Shown here piece by piece: positions 10,840 through 25,129 of a DNA stretch of 64,000 nucleotides. The notes below the pieces were generated by a model. The model was given only the letters and a program-made list of their open reading frames with translations, ran no database searches and had not been told where the DNA came from. Origin of the DNA: Atriophallophorus winterbourni (Eukaryota > Platyhelminthes > Trematoda > Plagiorchiida > Microphallidae); contig JACCGJ010020699.1 of the NCBI GenBank assembly GCA_013407085.1, positions 1 through 64,000 of the forward strand. The letters run 5' to 3'. Position 1 is the first letter of the stretch; every line of letters starts with the position of its first letter. Both the position numbers and the translations under genes were made by a program.

Positions 10840-12060
10840 GACTCTTATCCACAGACGAAAGGTGAGATCCACAAGTTCGGTATGTATACCGGCACCTGGC
10901 AAACAAAGTGAGGCCTTTAGGGCGATATGGAAACTAGTTTTGGTCTATTCAATCCACGTTTTACAGAACTTTAGAGGCAGAATGAATAGAAATAATTGTT
11001 TGAGATTCATCATCATGATGCACAGGTCTGGAGCCTGACAAAGTGGCAAACATGAAGCAGGAAAAGTAGATAAGCAAAAGCATAAAAAAGAAAACGGGTA
11101 TGCAAATGCACAAAAAGCATGGTACTGTAGTTTCGTTAAGTATTTATGTATGAAAACAGAAGCCTGGTCCAGACAAAGTGCCGCACAGACAGGGACTGTA
11201 CGTGAGCTGAGATACTGTCAGGTTGCCCAGGCAACTGCCAATACGCCGGGATTGATAGTGCAATACTTTTAATATCCCGAAGTCTAGGGGAGTTTGTCAC
11301 AACAAACAATTCCATTTTCGAGATCGATCAAATCAAATGCAAACCGGTTTAGGAATAAGAATAGCTCGTCTTCATTACGGATGGCTTTTTAAGATTACTG
11401 TTAGTGCCGCTTATGGTCACTGAGTCACCTCTCTAAAATGGTAAACGGTCATTTAAAAAAATATTTGAAGCCGAATGAATCATCGATACTTAATAGTTGT
11501 AAACAACTCGTTAGCGATTTTTCGATGAAGTTTCGCCAGTAGCAAGAGCTTTCATACAATGGGTATGAAAACTCGTAGAAAACTTCGGATTCCCTTATCT
11601 GTTAGTAGGCATATAATCGCTGAGTGCTAACGCGCTGGCTAGTACTAAGACTGAATAATTCAGATTCGTATACATCGGATGCTTATAATGCCCCGACACT
11701 GTAGGCTGGATTGAGTACAGAATTTATATCGGTCGTATCTCTAAATATCTAGTTCATGGGAACTGAAATTAGGATGACGACCTGGGAAACCACAGGCGCT
11801 TGAGATAAGAAAACATAATATTCACGTTGGAAAAGCACGTTCTCGATTCCAAATACGTAAATTCAGTCCATTAAGGAAAATCTTTCACCGAATAAACTGG
11901 AAGTTTGCGCCTATTGCTAGCCTCATCTACTTAAATTGTTCGAACTTGCTCAGCCACCAAGCTTCTACATCTAATCAGTGAGCTTATGGATATTACGCAG
12001 GTGACGACGCTACACGCCGCCCAGATTACCCCGTAATCAAAGATGAAAATGCTTTAAAAA
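10840..12060. other. Intergenic between repeats and HSP60
   Basis: Apart from the SINE-like fragment at 11144, nothing recognisable was seen in this AT-rich interval. Confidence 0.3.
11144..11232 (+). repeat. SINE-like repeat fragment
   Basis: Begins at a TATGTATG tail and covers the first 90 nt of the element, to CAGGTTGCCCAGGCA, then stops abruptly. Confidence 0.65.
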
Positions 12061-12066
12061 TGCAGT

Positions 12067-12072
12067 TTTATT
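12067..12072 (-). promoter_or_regulatory. HSPD1: HSP60 polyadenylation signal
   Basis: The reverse strand reads CCATAAATAAAACTG, a canonical AATAAA 91 nt after the HSP60 stop codon, at the distance expected for the mRNA 3' end. Confidence 0.6.
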
Positions 12073-12162
12073 TATGGGTGATGGGTTTTTAACAAATGGA
12101 TTACAAAATAAAAATCATTGCTACATAGCGGACTAGTTTATGGCGAATGACAAATGGCTCGA

Positions 12163-14941
<2,779 letters not shown>

Positions 14942-15178
14942 TTGGCTGATAAGCCAATCGAGCGTCCTGAACAAATTTTGGTGGAAAGCTTCAAACTAAT
15001 GCCCACGACTTCCACCGTTGGATCCTTGTTCTTTGGTAGCCGCGTAGTATGCGATGATACGCCATGTGTTTCTCAGGTATTTTTTGCCGCGACTGGGGAA
15101 AACGGTAAGGGTTTCTCTTCACCGCTGAAAGATTTGCTGTTAAAAATATTTTGCGGACATTTAAAAGATGACATTTAA
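14942..15178 (+). pseudogene. Unrecognised ORF related to the one at 29398, start codon lost
   Basis: A 78-codon frame divergent from HSP60, reading (TTG)ADKPIERPEQILVESFKL, then PTTSTVG and ATGENGKG. The first 15 or so residues and some following bases match the ORF at 29398 (MADKIIERSEFLLMERF, PTT), and both are preceded by ttcagttcag. Here the initiating ATG is TTG, and the similarity fades after about 150 nt. It is not HSP10, the usual head-to-head neighbour of HSP60 in vertebrates. Probably a decayed duplicate. The product is unknown. Confidence 0.4.
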
Positions 15179-15179
15179 A

Positions 15180-15800
15180 ACGAGACAATAAATAATTGGA
15201 TCTTTGAGGCGTTTTTTAGATCGTGGTAAAAACCATATAAATTTAAACTGAACAACATTTTCATGCAAATTCTTTTGACAGGCGACCTGCATATTAATGG
15301 AAAGAAGTCAGGGAAAAGCACTTTCCACGGAGCATCTAAACTCTTTTAAACGAACATATCGATATGCAAGCAATTAGTTTCTCATACAGATTATTCCTGA
15401 CGCTTACCATTCTTTCACTGACGACGTGTTGCCTACGATTCACACGATTGTGATTTTTCATTGTACGCCCTCTAGTTGAAGGGTTGATCACTGGAGAAAA
15501 CAGGATTTGACAACCCATTTATCCTAGGCCTTTCAGGATTTTGAAGGTTTTCATTTGGTACACACGTAGAAGCCGAAGTGAAAAAGACTTACACAAATTA
15601 AACGTTCCTCGTAAGGTATCCTAGACATACCTACAACCATTTTGTAAAATTTCATTTTGGAAGAGCACCAGCTTGCAAACAGTATTTTAAATTAGGCCTG
15701 ACAATCGCTGTATATATGTAGATAAACACTTCCGGCGTTCTTCACATCAGAACACATTTAAGCCTGAGGATTTCTACTGTTGCTCGTTGTGCAGCTGAGG
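15180..15800. other. Intergenic, no recognised feature
   Basis: No open frame with recognisable content and no repeat shared with other parts of the window was seen. Confidence 0.3.
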
Positions 15801-15809
15801 CATATTGTG

Positions 15810-17100
15810 TAGCTCATTTAAAATCCGCTGTTACGATAACACCTAAATCCTTAAAACTTTGAATAGATTTGAAGTCGATCATACCGCTATTTGCAGTTAC
15901 TGTTATTTTGTCGACTGCTGCAGACAACAGATGAAACTTACTATAGTTCAGAGGAAGATCCCAATCCTCAGACCATTTAATGGCCCATTCAATATATCTT
16001 AAAAGACAACCTTGATCACTGAATCCGGTGAATTCACATTCACCAGCAAACATGTAGCAAGGACATGACAACTGAGATGCCAAATCATCGATGAGGGTAT
16101 GGAAGAGTGTTGTGTTTTGTACTGGAAACTGGACGACCCTTTTGTAGCTTTTGAGAACTCAGAGGTAGAATCGCCTTGATGAACCTGGTAGGATCTATCA
16201 CGAAGAAAACTGGTTATCCAGTCGTGAAGCTTAACAGATACTCCTTGGTCCGTGAGCTTCACCCCTAGTATCCTGCGAATCACCGAGTCGAAGGCCGTAC
16301 AAAAAGTCTAAGTAACAGAACTCTACTCGTACGCTTTGAAACCTTATATAAAATGCATATAGTATTCGAAAAAACCACTTTGTTTTAAGAAAGCCATGTT
16401 GAACCGTGTTCAATGATGAATTTTGCAGGTGGTGTCTGCACAACCGATCTCTGATAAGTCTCTCCAAGGATTTATATGAAACATAATCATGCAGGTCGGA
16501 AATTCTTTAAAAAAGGCGCAACCTCCCCTTGCAATGGGTACGACAATAGCTTTCTTCCAGTCATCTGTTAGGATGCCCTTGCAAAGCGATTCGTTGTGAA
16601 ACCCGCAGAGAACCTCTGCTAGTAACAATTTTCGGATGCGCTTTGTCAGTTGTGGCGGATTTATTTCGGTCTTGATACAATACGACCCGAGCGACACCTT
16701 TCGTGCAAAAAATATTTCGCTTAGAGAGTCACCCATTTCCGTACTACGAGTCGGGACTGAGTGAATTACATCACCGCCATCCATTCTATGAACACTTCAA
16801 AAATAATCCAGCAAAGCTGATGCGTTGTCGGGGTCAGAATTGGCTTTCTCGCTATTGACTAATGTTAGGCTACCTGTGCTCCCTTGTCTTACTCTTAGAC
16901 TGAACATAAATAAAATACTTCATTGGGTTCTTTTTAGCAGATTTCGTCAGGTAAGTTTCGTAGTTTCGCTTAAACATCCGTTGTAGCTTTAATGAGTTGT
17001 TGCTCTAAGATTTATAACACGACCAATTTTCATTGGTTGGTTAGGCTGTGTATCTTCGCCAGTGTCTGTAGCGCATAATAACGTTGCGTCGCGCCAACGT
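15810..17100 (-). mobile_element. CR1-like LINE remnant, reverse transcriptase
   Basis: The reverse strand reads KSAKKNPMKYFIYVQSKSKT (the linker motif before the RT domain in CR1-like LINEs), then WKKAIVVPIARGGC, the frame-shifted SLNTVQHGFLK, LHDWITSFLRDRSYQV and WAIKWSEDWDLPLNYSKF, through a final SFKDLGVIV. Motif order is that of a non-LTR RT, with at least four frame breaks. Truncated at both ends. Confidence 0.8.
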
Positions 17101-17334
17101 GACTTGTTCTTTAGCCGTACAATTCGAAAAGGACAGTTAAGTTCTTAAATACTTACGACATTGCGCTTAATAACTGACGATTGACTTTGGATGTCACTGG
17201 TTTCAGAGAACCAGTCCCATAGTGTACCCAAACCGTATGGCATTCTAGTCAACTCGAGTTATATTACGTTGGTATTTGACTGGTGGCTTATGAAAGCAGA
17301 GAATCGCCTGGAATATTGTGGCGACGTGGTCACT

Positions 17335-17500
17335 TCCCCAAAAAAATTGCCAAAACATTTTGAAAAAAAGTAAAAAAAAGTAAAATCTGCCTAACATTAT
17401 GCTTTTTTTAATTAACATTCCTATTCTTTTTACCTGATGGACTATATAACTTTGATGACCTCTCACCATGCTGGTGAAGAGAACATCTTTCATTGTATTA
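17335..17500 (+). repeat. Direct repeat, left copy
   Basis: A polyA-rich stretch followed by CATTATG, a T run and GACCTCTCACCATGCTGGTG, then AAGAGAACATCTTTCATT. It matches 19695-19860 over about 165 nt. The two copies bracket the LINE at 17495-19097. Confidence 0.65.
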
Positions 17501-19097
17501 CTAATATATTGATTGAACCTTTGAGCATATTTTTCGCTAACTCGCTAGAAAAAGGAAAACATCCAACGGAATGGAAATCTGGTGTAAGTAAGCCTATACA
17601 AATATGGAGACCCAAGTCTGCCGCTAAATTATAGACAAGTCACCCTTACATCCATTATGGGAAAGGTAGTAGAGAGAGTGGTGAAGGATCAATTGGAGGT
17701 CTTCCTACGATCATCCGCCAGTTTGCACAAAAGTAGCATGGATTTACAAAAGGTCGCTTATGCATGACGAACCTCCTCACGGCGCTGGATGTTTGGGCCG
17801 GCTCGGTGGATGTTGCAACTTCAAGGGTGTTATTTTCAATAATTTCAGCAAAGCATTCGATCGCATATCACATAACCGAATAGTATTCAAGTTTGAGGCA
17901 GTTGCTATCACGGGATATGTACTCAAGTGGACCGAAGATTTCGTCAGAGGAAGATTTAACCAAGTGGAGGTAAATGGAATCCGATCCCCAGCTACCCTGG
18001 CACTATCAGGCGTGCCATATTGTTCAGAAGAAGAAAACATTGGCTTCATTTATATAAACGAAATTTCAGTCGTTACAATAAATTCACAAAAATGTAAAGA
18101 AAAATGTCGAAAAATGAGTACAGAAATTAATTTTATGCAAGACAGATTTGAAAGCCCTGCGGATTATTCCTCTTCGAAGTGTTCGTCAATGATCTACCAG
18201 TTGTATTAAATGGAAAATGTTTGCTTTTTTCAACGATCTAATGATGTGCGGTGAGGACGGGGAAGTATTGCAGAGGAAATTAAATCATTTACAAGACTGG
18301 ACCAACCGCTGGCAATTACCAATAAGTACAACGAAGTGTGCACCTAGGACCTGATTCGATTATATGAACGTACTTTCTTGACCGCAACTCTATCAAGTCT
18401 GTGCAATGTGATGGAGAGTACTTGTGTCGGACTTGTTGAAGGCAAATTCATTAACCTCTCGTGAAGCACTCGCCGCCAATCGGATGTTATGGGCCGTGCG
18501 GCGAGCTTTTCAATGCTTACTCCTATATGTTTAGCATAATCTTCCTCCTTCGTGAAAAGTAGACTGAGTCTATATAAAATGGAAGTATTACCGCTTCTTG
18601 ACTACCGTAATATAGCCTACTCTCACATCGCTAGGCGTGACCGTGTTCTCTTAGAAAGCCTTCAACGTAGAATTAGCAAAATCATGTCAGGCTACTCTAA
18701 TCCTTCATCTTATAAAGTAAGATGCAATCTACTAGACATTGACCCGCTGAGGTTACGCATAATTCGCCTTAATCTTTTTCTTTTCTTCCGAATCATCACA
18801 GAGCACCAAGTTAAGATTAGATCTACCATGCTCTTTCAAGATTGCAATCGTTCTGTACGACGTAACCGAATGAGGCTATTACATATTCCCCTTACTCGCA
18901 CTAAAGTTCGACAAAACTTCTTTTTAATTAGGTATGCGCATCTTTGGAATTATCTTCCACTTCATTTTCGCATGTGCACATCTACAGGTAAATTTGAAGC
19001 ACTCGTGAATTCTCTTACTGCTCCATCGCTATGCGAAATTCTCAAAATAAACACTTCTATAGACATTATATTTTGTCACGGTATTCCTGGTTATTGA
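17495..19097 (+). mobile_element. CR1-like LINE remnant (RT and C-terminal domain)
   Basis: Starts abruptly inside the RT: LIEPLSIFFANSLEKGKHPT and EWKSG, then across frame breaks TSIMGKVVERV, FNNFSKAFDRISHNR (RT motif A), YVLKWTEDFVRGRFNQVEVN and LQDWTNRWQLPI. The 18552-19097 part is an intact C-terminal frame of 181 codons (VLPLLDYRNIAYSH to LWNYLPLHFR), the thumb and C-terminal region of these elements. Dead through stops near 17632 and 18207. Confidence 0.85.
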
Positions 19098-19206
19098 ACC
19101 AATTGTAAGTATTTTGTACATTAGCACACGTATAGAACTGTTCACAATGTCCGAAATACATGGTATTATTAAGTGTCAGGTTACTTAGGGTCTATGTATG
19201 TTACAT

Positions 19207-19342
19207 CTATTTTTATTCCCCCCCTCATATCTGTCTAGGCCTGGGCAACCTGACAGTATCTTAGCCCAAGTGCAGTCTCTGACTGTGCGGCACTTTGCCT
19301 GGATCAGGCTTGTGTTTTCATACATACATCATACATACATCA
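19207..19342 (-). repeat. SINE-like repeat, 5'-truncated, with tail
   Basis: CTCATATCTGTCTAGGCCTG to GGCACTTTGCCTGGATCAGG, then catacatacatcatacatacatc. It lies inside a pair of 25-nt direct repeats at 19172 and 19538. Confidence 0.75.
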
Positions 19343-19694
19343 AAACCTGAGACTAGTATTATATGTACTTTTACTTATTGTATCTCTTTAGGCTTATCTT
19401 ACCCCTTTTTTTGTTTAAACATAGTAATCCTTATTGTTTCAATTCAGGTTTCTATCTTAAACAAATGTCTCTCTAAAAAATTTCGAAACATCTAGAAAAA
19501 ATTATTTTTCTGATTATCTATTTATAACGCTGCTGTAGTGTCAGGTTACATAGGGTCTATGCATGTCTCGTCATAGGTTGGGACTTGCATCACATTTGTC
19601 TATTTGTCACATTGCCTTCCATGACATTTTCTATACACCATTATGTATATATCTGTCTTTTATTTCATATGAGGCTTATAAATGTCACACTTTT

Positions 19695-19860
19695 TCCAAA
19701 CTTGCAAACCAATAAAATCTACCAAAAAATATGAAAAAAATAAAAAAAACCTGAAAATCATTATGTTTTTAATGTACTTTCTTTTTTTAAATGATGAACT
19801 ATTTCACTTTGATGACCTCTCACCATGATGGTGAAGAGAATATCTTTCATTATATTCCAG
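19695..19860 (+). repeat. Direct repeat, right copy
   Basis: Matches 17335-17500: polyA-rich start, CATTATG, a T run, GACCTCTCACCATGATGGTG and AAGAGAATATCTTTCATTAT. Same orientation, 2.36 kb apart. Confidence 0.65.
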
Positions 19861-20472
19861 TGTCTTCGAATACCGAACCATCACTGAAACTGGCTCCAAA
19901 TCTATCCGCCCGAGATTTGTTCCATTTGCGTTTTACTCTCCTGCAGATAACGAAAACCCGGCTGGTGAACACATTTTGTTTCGATTCGTCGACAGTTCTT
20001 CAAGAGTACTGGAGCACACAGCGTACCCTACTCCCATGCTATTAACCACACCCTCTCTCATCCCCCAGAATTTCTTAGATTTTCTTATCCTGATGGATTT
20101 ATGTTCCCTTTTCCATCTTGTCAACCAATCTTTTCGTAAAAAAACATGAATTGATGCATATATAATTTATTTGTCATTTTTTATGACAATTTATTACAAT
20201 TCACTCCACTTTTTCCATAATTACCTTCCATTTCTGTTCTCCATGTTTTCCCATCCTTGCAATCCGTAAATCCTGACAAAATTTAAATGAAACCTTATTG
20301 TTATTAGACATTCGAATTTTTTCTTACTTACTTTATATTCGTTCCCATTATTAAACGGAAAACATGTTTAAAAATCCAGCTCACTTCGGTCGTTTGCACC
20401 GTTATATTTTCTTTTGCTGTTCCAATTTTGATAAACTGATCATGTATTACATGCCTTGGATGTCCAAGAATA

Positions 20473-20521
<49 letters not shown>

Positions 20522-20522
20522 T
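20473..20522. repeat. (ATT)n microsatellite
   Basis: About 16 uninterrupted TTA units. It immediately precedes a LINE C-terminal fragment. An apparent leucine-run ORF over it is an artefact. Confidence 0.95.
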
Positions 20523-20945
20523 ATGGCACACAAATCAGGTCTCATCTTGAATACGGCCTGCCAACGTGATACCCATTATCAGAAAGAGAAAAACTCTTTT
20601 CGAGAAAGTTCAGCGGATAGAAGCGAAAATGTTGAAAGGACTCCATCGGCTCACTTATAAGGATCGTCTTGACAAGTTGCGTTTGTATCAACTTGAGCAT
20701 CGACGTAGACACTTTGACCTCCTCGTTTCCGCAGAATTCTTCTGTTATGTTACGGGTCGACCTAACAAGAGTTCTTTACATTGAGAGAAGAAGCTTGAAG
20801 TTGAAAAAGCGGAGAATGCTGCGACTCCTTGCGCAATTTACACTGTCCACTCGTGTGTTCAACGCATGGAAAGCATTGCCGCAAGATGTTCTGTCGTTAC
20901 AATCAGAAGTGGAGTTAAATGCGTATTTGGACTCCTGCTGATTTA
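20523..20945 (+). mobile_element. CR1-like LINE C-terminal fragment
   Basis: Across one or two frame shifts it reads RIEAKMLKGLHRLTYKDRLD, KLRLYQLEHRRRHFDLL, then FTLSTRVFNAWKALPQDVLS. Same family as the fragment at 32845-33690. Confidence 0.75.
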
Positions 20946-21829
20946 GTTGACAATAACAAGCCGTTTTTGTTGTCTCCCCGAGATTGCCTCTTCTGGTGGA
21001 TGCATCGTTCCGGAGAAGTTAGAGATGGAAATCACATGGGAGTTACTCCTACTGTTTCTATTACAAACAAGAAAAGGAAGAAGTTAGCACGTATCTTGCT
21101 GATTAACAGAACTAAAGTTCAGGGTTTTTTATTGATAAAATTCGGTAGAGAAGCGTCCAATAATGCCAATGCGTTTTTTGTTTGTTTACAAAACTAAGCG
21201 TTTACCCACACTGCCCTGAGGTTGCACGGCAATTGAAAACCCTTATCTGAAACCTCCGCTGTCTTTTGCTATATCCAGTCATGGTAAAGGTTTTCAGGAT
21301 TCAACATCCAGGAAAATCCTAGAGCCGAAGTCCCGTTACGCACTCCAAAGTTGTATTCAGCTCCGTCCTGCAAAAACCTGTGACGATATTGTTGTCCAAA
21401 TGTATCAGCCTAGCAGTTTCTGTGGTTGAAATACTGTCATGGAAAGGAAGCAATCGCTTTATGAACAACAGCTAGTTCTCCATACTCAAATTCCATGGCG
21501 TACATCTTAACACACAATTGAAGATGACACTCCATTACACTTCTTTGCATAATAAGCAGCAGATACCGGTTAAACGCTATGGCTCTGCTTGCATAGAGTT
21601 AAGCGCATAGGGCTGATTTTGACGGTGGGAGAGATTCTTAGGACTCATTATACGGCTACCGACTGCCTCAATCTGGGCAGCCTGCAATAAATAAGGTGCC
21701 GTACTGCCACCGTCTTCTATCCTTATTGGGTGCATGAGGATTCATAATAATTCGAAAAGCAGATCGTATTTTATCCGCTCCAACGAAACGAATTAATTAC
21801 CAGCAAGTATCAGCTGTAAAACTGAGAAA

Positions 21830-24310
21830 CTGTAACGTCCGTTCAATGCTCCCCGTATATCAAGAAAACGTTTCAATTATCAGAGGCGTAAGAAAATCAG
21901 CTGTTATTAACAATGAGCTAAAATGCTTGAAGGTCAGCGTGGCTGCACTCCAAGATACGCGGTTACCATACACTGGTATGCTAACAGAAATATATTACAA
22001 ATGTTTTTAGGGAACGAAGGATGTAAGAAGAGCCTCGTGTCCATGAACTTAGGTTTGCCGTGCGGAAAATCTCACTAAAAGCAGCAAAATCATGCAGCAG
22101 CGAAAGTCTACTGGTACCATTACGTTGATCAACGTTTATGCGTTGATGCTATCTGCGACGCATGATGCAAAAACGCTTTATATCATAGGCTCAAAGCACT
22201 CCTAAAAAATTCGCCACAAAATACCATGTAGTGGAATTGGGTGATTTCAATGCCGGAGTTGGTGCAGATTGCGAGTCTTGCGAAAACCATCTCGGATGGT
22301 TTGGAGTAGGTAGAACCAATAAATATAGACAACGCTTTCACACCTTCGCTCAGCGTTCAGTCTTTGTGTCAGTAATACATTTTTGGAGCAAATCCGCAGC
22401 ATAAATTTTCTTGGAAATATCAACTGTCAGAACAATGGCATCAGCTTGATCTTATTCTTGTTAGGCATACTATTATGGGTAGCGTACTCCTCACCTGCTC
22501 TTATCAAAGCGCAGATTGCGACACTGAACATATACGGGTTTGAGCAAAACTGAAGTTTCACCATCCTAGATTTCACTGAACCAATTGAAGTGTTGAGTTG
22601 AGGAACAACGGTAGCCGTGTGTGTGAAACGAATTTGGTAGTGTGATTTGAAAAAAAACTCTAAAACCGAGTTCAAAAAAACATTTCCACCCTATTCAGCC
22701 TCTGAAAACTGGGAAATGTCCAAAAACTACTAACGTAGAGTCAATTTTTCAACCTGTGCTAAAAACTCTTGAACGAGCGACTGTTTCGACGCAAAAGCTT
22801 CGGAGGTGACAGCTGCTCTGTACGTAAAACGGTCAGCGTTTTTGAAGTTGAAGAGGATTTCATCAAATTAAAAATTACGACTCCTCAAATTAGATAGAAA
22901 TCAGGTCCATTGGACAGCTAGGCAGTGTACAACTAACTATTGGACTGAGATAAGCCTCTGTATCAAAATGCCGCGCATACTGGTAATTTTCACGTTAAGT
23001 ATGATGGGATCAAAAGTACCATTGTTTAACCATTGTACATTTTTGGCTTTGTGTATACAAACAATTTGTTGATTATTGATCATGATTAGCATGCCTTGGA
23101 GATCCGAAAATAAAACATTTGTATTGATATTGATATTTGAATTCCCCCTACTCTTCATGAGATAAACAGGGCAATCGGCCGCTTAGCTAGTGAAACGGCC
23201 CTTGTGATGACGTAATTCCACCTGAGCTCACAAAATACTATGGAACAGCTGTATTACAAACACTTCATCGTTTGCTTCTTCTGTCCTGGCAAAATGTGTC
23301 TCCCACAAGAGATGCAAGAAACCAAGATTATCGAGCTATTTCAGAATAAGGGTGATAGAGCTGACTGTGACAATTACAGAGGAATCTCCCTTCTAAATGT
23401 AACAGACAAATTGTTTGCTGAAGTCTAACAGATCCGGCTGCAAGTTTTAGCTGATTGAGTTTACTACAAACCTTAACGTGCCTTCTGAGGGTAGACAAGC
23501 CGTATACATGAACTTTTTCATGCAACAACTTCAAGAAAAGCGTGGTAAGGTGCGTATGCCATTATACGCTGTTTTATTGATCTAACGATTTCATTTAACC
23601 ACGTTAGCAGGAATGGTCTTTTCAAATTGATTGATACCATAGGCTGCCCTCCAAGTCTGATAAAACTCGTTATACCTTTCCACTCTCTCGCATAAAGGCC
23701 TCAGTCCATTTTAACGGTTGCAGTTCAGAAGATCTTGCAATTCACAGAAGCGTTCAACAAGTGTGTGTTGGAATCCAACGCTGTTTAGTAATTTTTGCTC
23801 AACTAAAAAGCACTATTCTGTGACCAATCCTAAGGTATTTACCTACGCACGCTATGCGAAGACAAGCTTTTCAAACTTGATCGCTTGCAAGCGTATGCCA
23901 AAATACGGTATGTGCTAATCCATGACCTTCTGTTTGTCGTCAATGCAGCGATTATTGCTCACTTCCAAGAGCTGCTCTAGTCGGTAATGGACTGTTTTTC
24001 GTCGTCTTGAAAAGACTTTGGTATGACAATTAGCATGAGGAGGACCAAATTTCTAGGTTACAAGATTGTATCGCCCCTCATATGCATTGTTCACATTTCT
24101 CAGCTTGACCCCATACATCATTTCATATATCTTAGTTCAATTATCGCGGATAACCTCTCCTCAGACACGGAGATTGATAGGTGGATTGGTAGAGCAACTG
24201 TTATCATGTCCCGTTTGATTTTATCGTGTCTGGAGGAACTGCAAGTTGACAGTGAAGACAATATTATACAGCGCGTGAATACTGAATGCTTTACTGCATG
24301 TCAGTAAGAA
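21830..24310 (+). mobile_element. LINE remnant with endonuclease and reverse transcriptase
   Basis: Endonuclease: NELKCLKVSVAALQDTRLPY near 21910 and GDFNAGVGADCES, LGWFGVGRTNKY near 22240-22320. Reverse transcriptase: KIIELFQNKGDRADCDNYRG, ISLLNVTDKLFAEV at 23320-23430. C-terminal: HFIYLSSIIADNLSSDTEID and RWIGRATVIMSRL at 24120-24220. The order EN-RT-C-terminal is that of an APE-type LINE. Many stops; the 22400-23220 part is unreadable. Confidence 0.8.
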
Positions 24311-24899
24311 CTGGACCATTCCACGCAAGTTCTTAAAATACTGGAAATTATTGTGCTACGACGCATGGGTTTGAGCTTTCAGATTGCATACCGGATAAAT
24401 CGTTCGACGGTTGACGCACTTGCAGTGCAAACGGACCATGTATCCCCGTATTCCTTCTTCCAGATCATAAGCCCTAAATGATTGTTTCATTGATAACACC
24501 AACGCTTTTAACAGTTTTGTCAGGTTTTCTTTGTTTAAATAAATTTTTGACTGTGGTGTCGCCCTGAACATACTCCACTGGATAGACTCCTCTAAATACT
24601 GTGCAATACAGGGTGTCCTAAAAATGTATACACATTTAAAATAATTGTAATCCTAGAGTTTGTTAGTATTTCATTATTTCAAATGTATTAAAATATTCAG
24701 AAGTGTCATTTTGTCGTTCTTTACTACATTTAACTGCATTTTAATAAGAGAATCCACACGTTATTGTCGACCATCATATCAATTTATCGGGTCACACAGT
24801 GAGGTGTGGTTTATTATCCAGAAAATTATTTGGACCGTTCGGTTTTTGACTCTACTGTAACCGGCCCCATTTACTTGAACTTGCTGCAGCTGTAAATTA

Positions 24900-25075
24900 T
24901 CATGAATGGCGAAGTCTCCTATTCGATCCCGATTCGTCGCGGTGTCTTGCGAGGCACAATTCCTAATCCATTTTTATTCTCTGTTTACATTTCCGATGTC
25001 CTGCATTTTGATTCCACCATTATTCTCAAATAATCTGACAATATCGACGTTGTTTTTCACCACCATTGACGTACT
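24900..25075 (+). mobile_element. Reverse transcriptase fragment
   Basis: Reads IPIRRGVLRGTIPNPFLFSV, YISDVLHFD. This is the RT motif around G-V-x-Q-G-x(3)-P-x-L-F. Isolated piece. Confidence 0.55.
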
Positions 25076-25129
25076 GTCCCTCCTGCATCAGAATCTATTA
25101 TCAATGACACTGACCAGTGATTAACCTCA

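Noticed and set aside
14942..15178. HSP10 gene head to head with HSP60, as in vertebrates
   Set aside because: The encoded residues have no HSP10 motif, and the frame starts with TTG.
18552..19097. 181-codon intact frame as a host gene
   Set aside because: It is the C-terminal domain of a CR1-like LINE (LLDYRNIAYSH and LWNYLPLHF motifs) directly after a broken reverse transcriptase.
20364..20660. 98-codon frame with a leucine run
   Set aside because: The run is the (ATT)n microsatellite. The rest is LINE sequence in the wrong frame.
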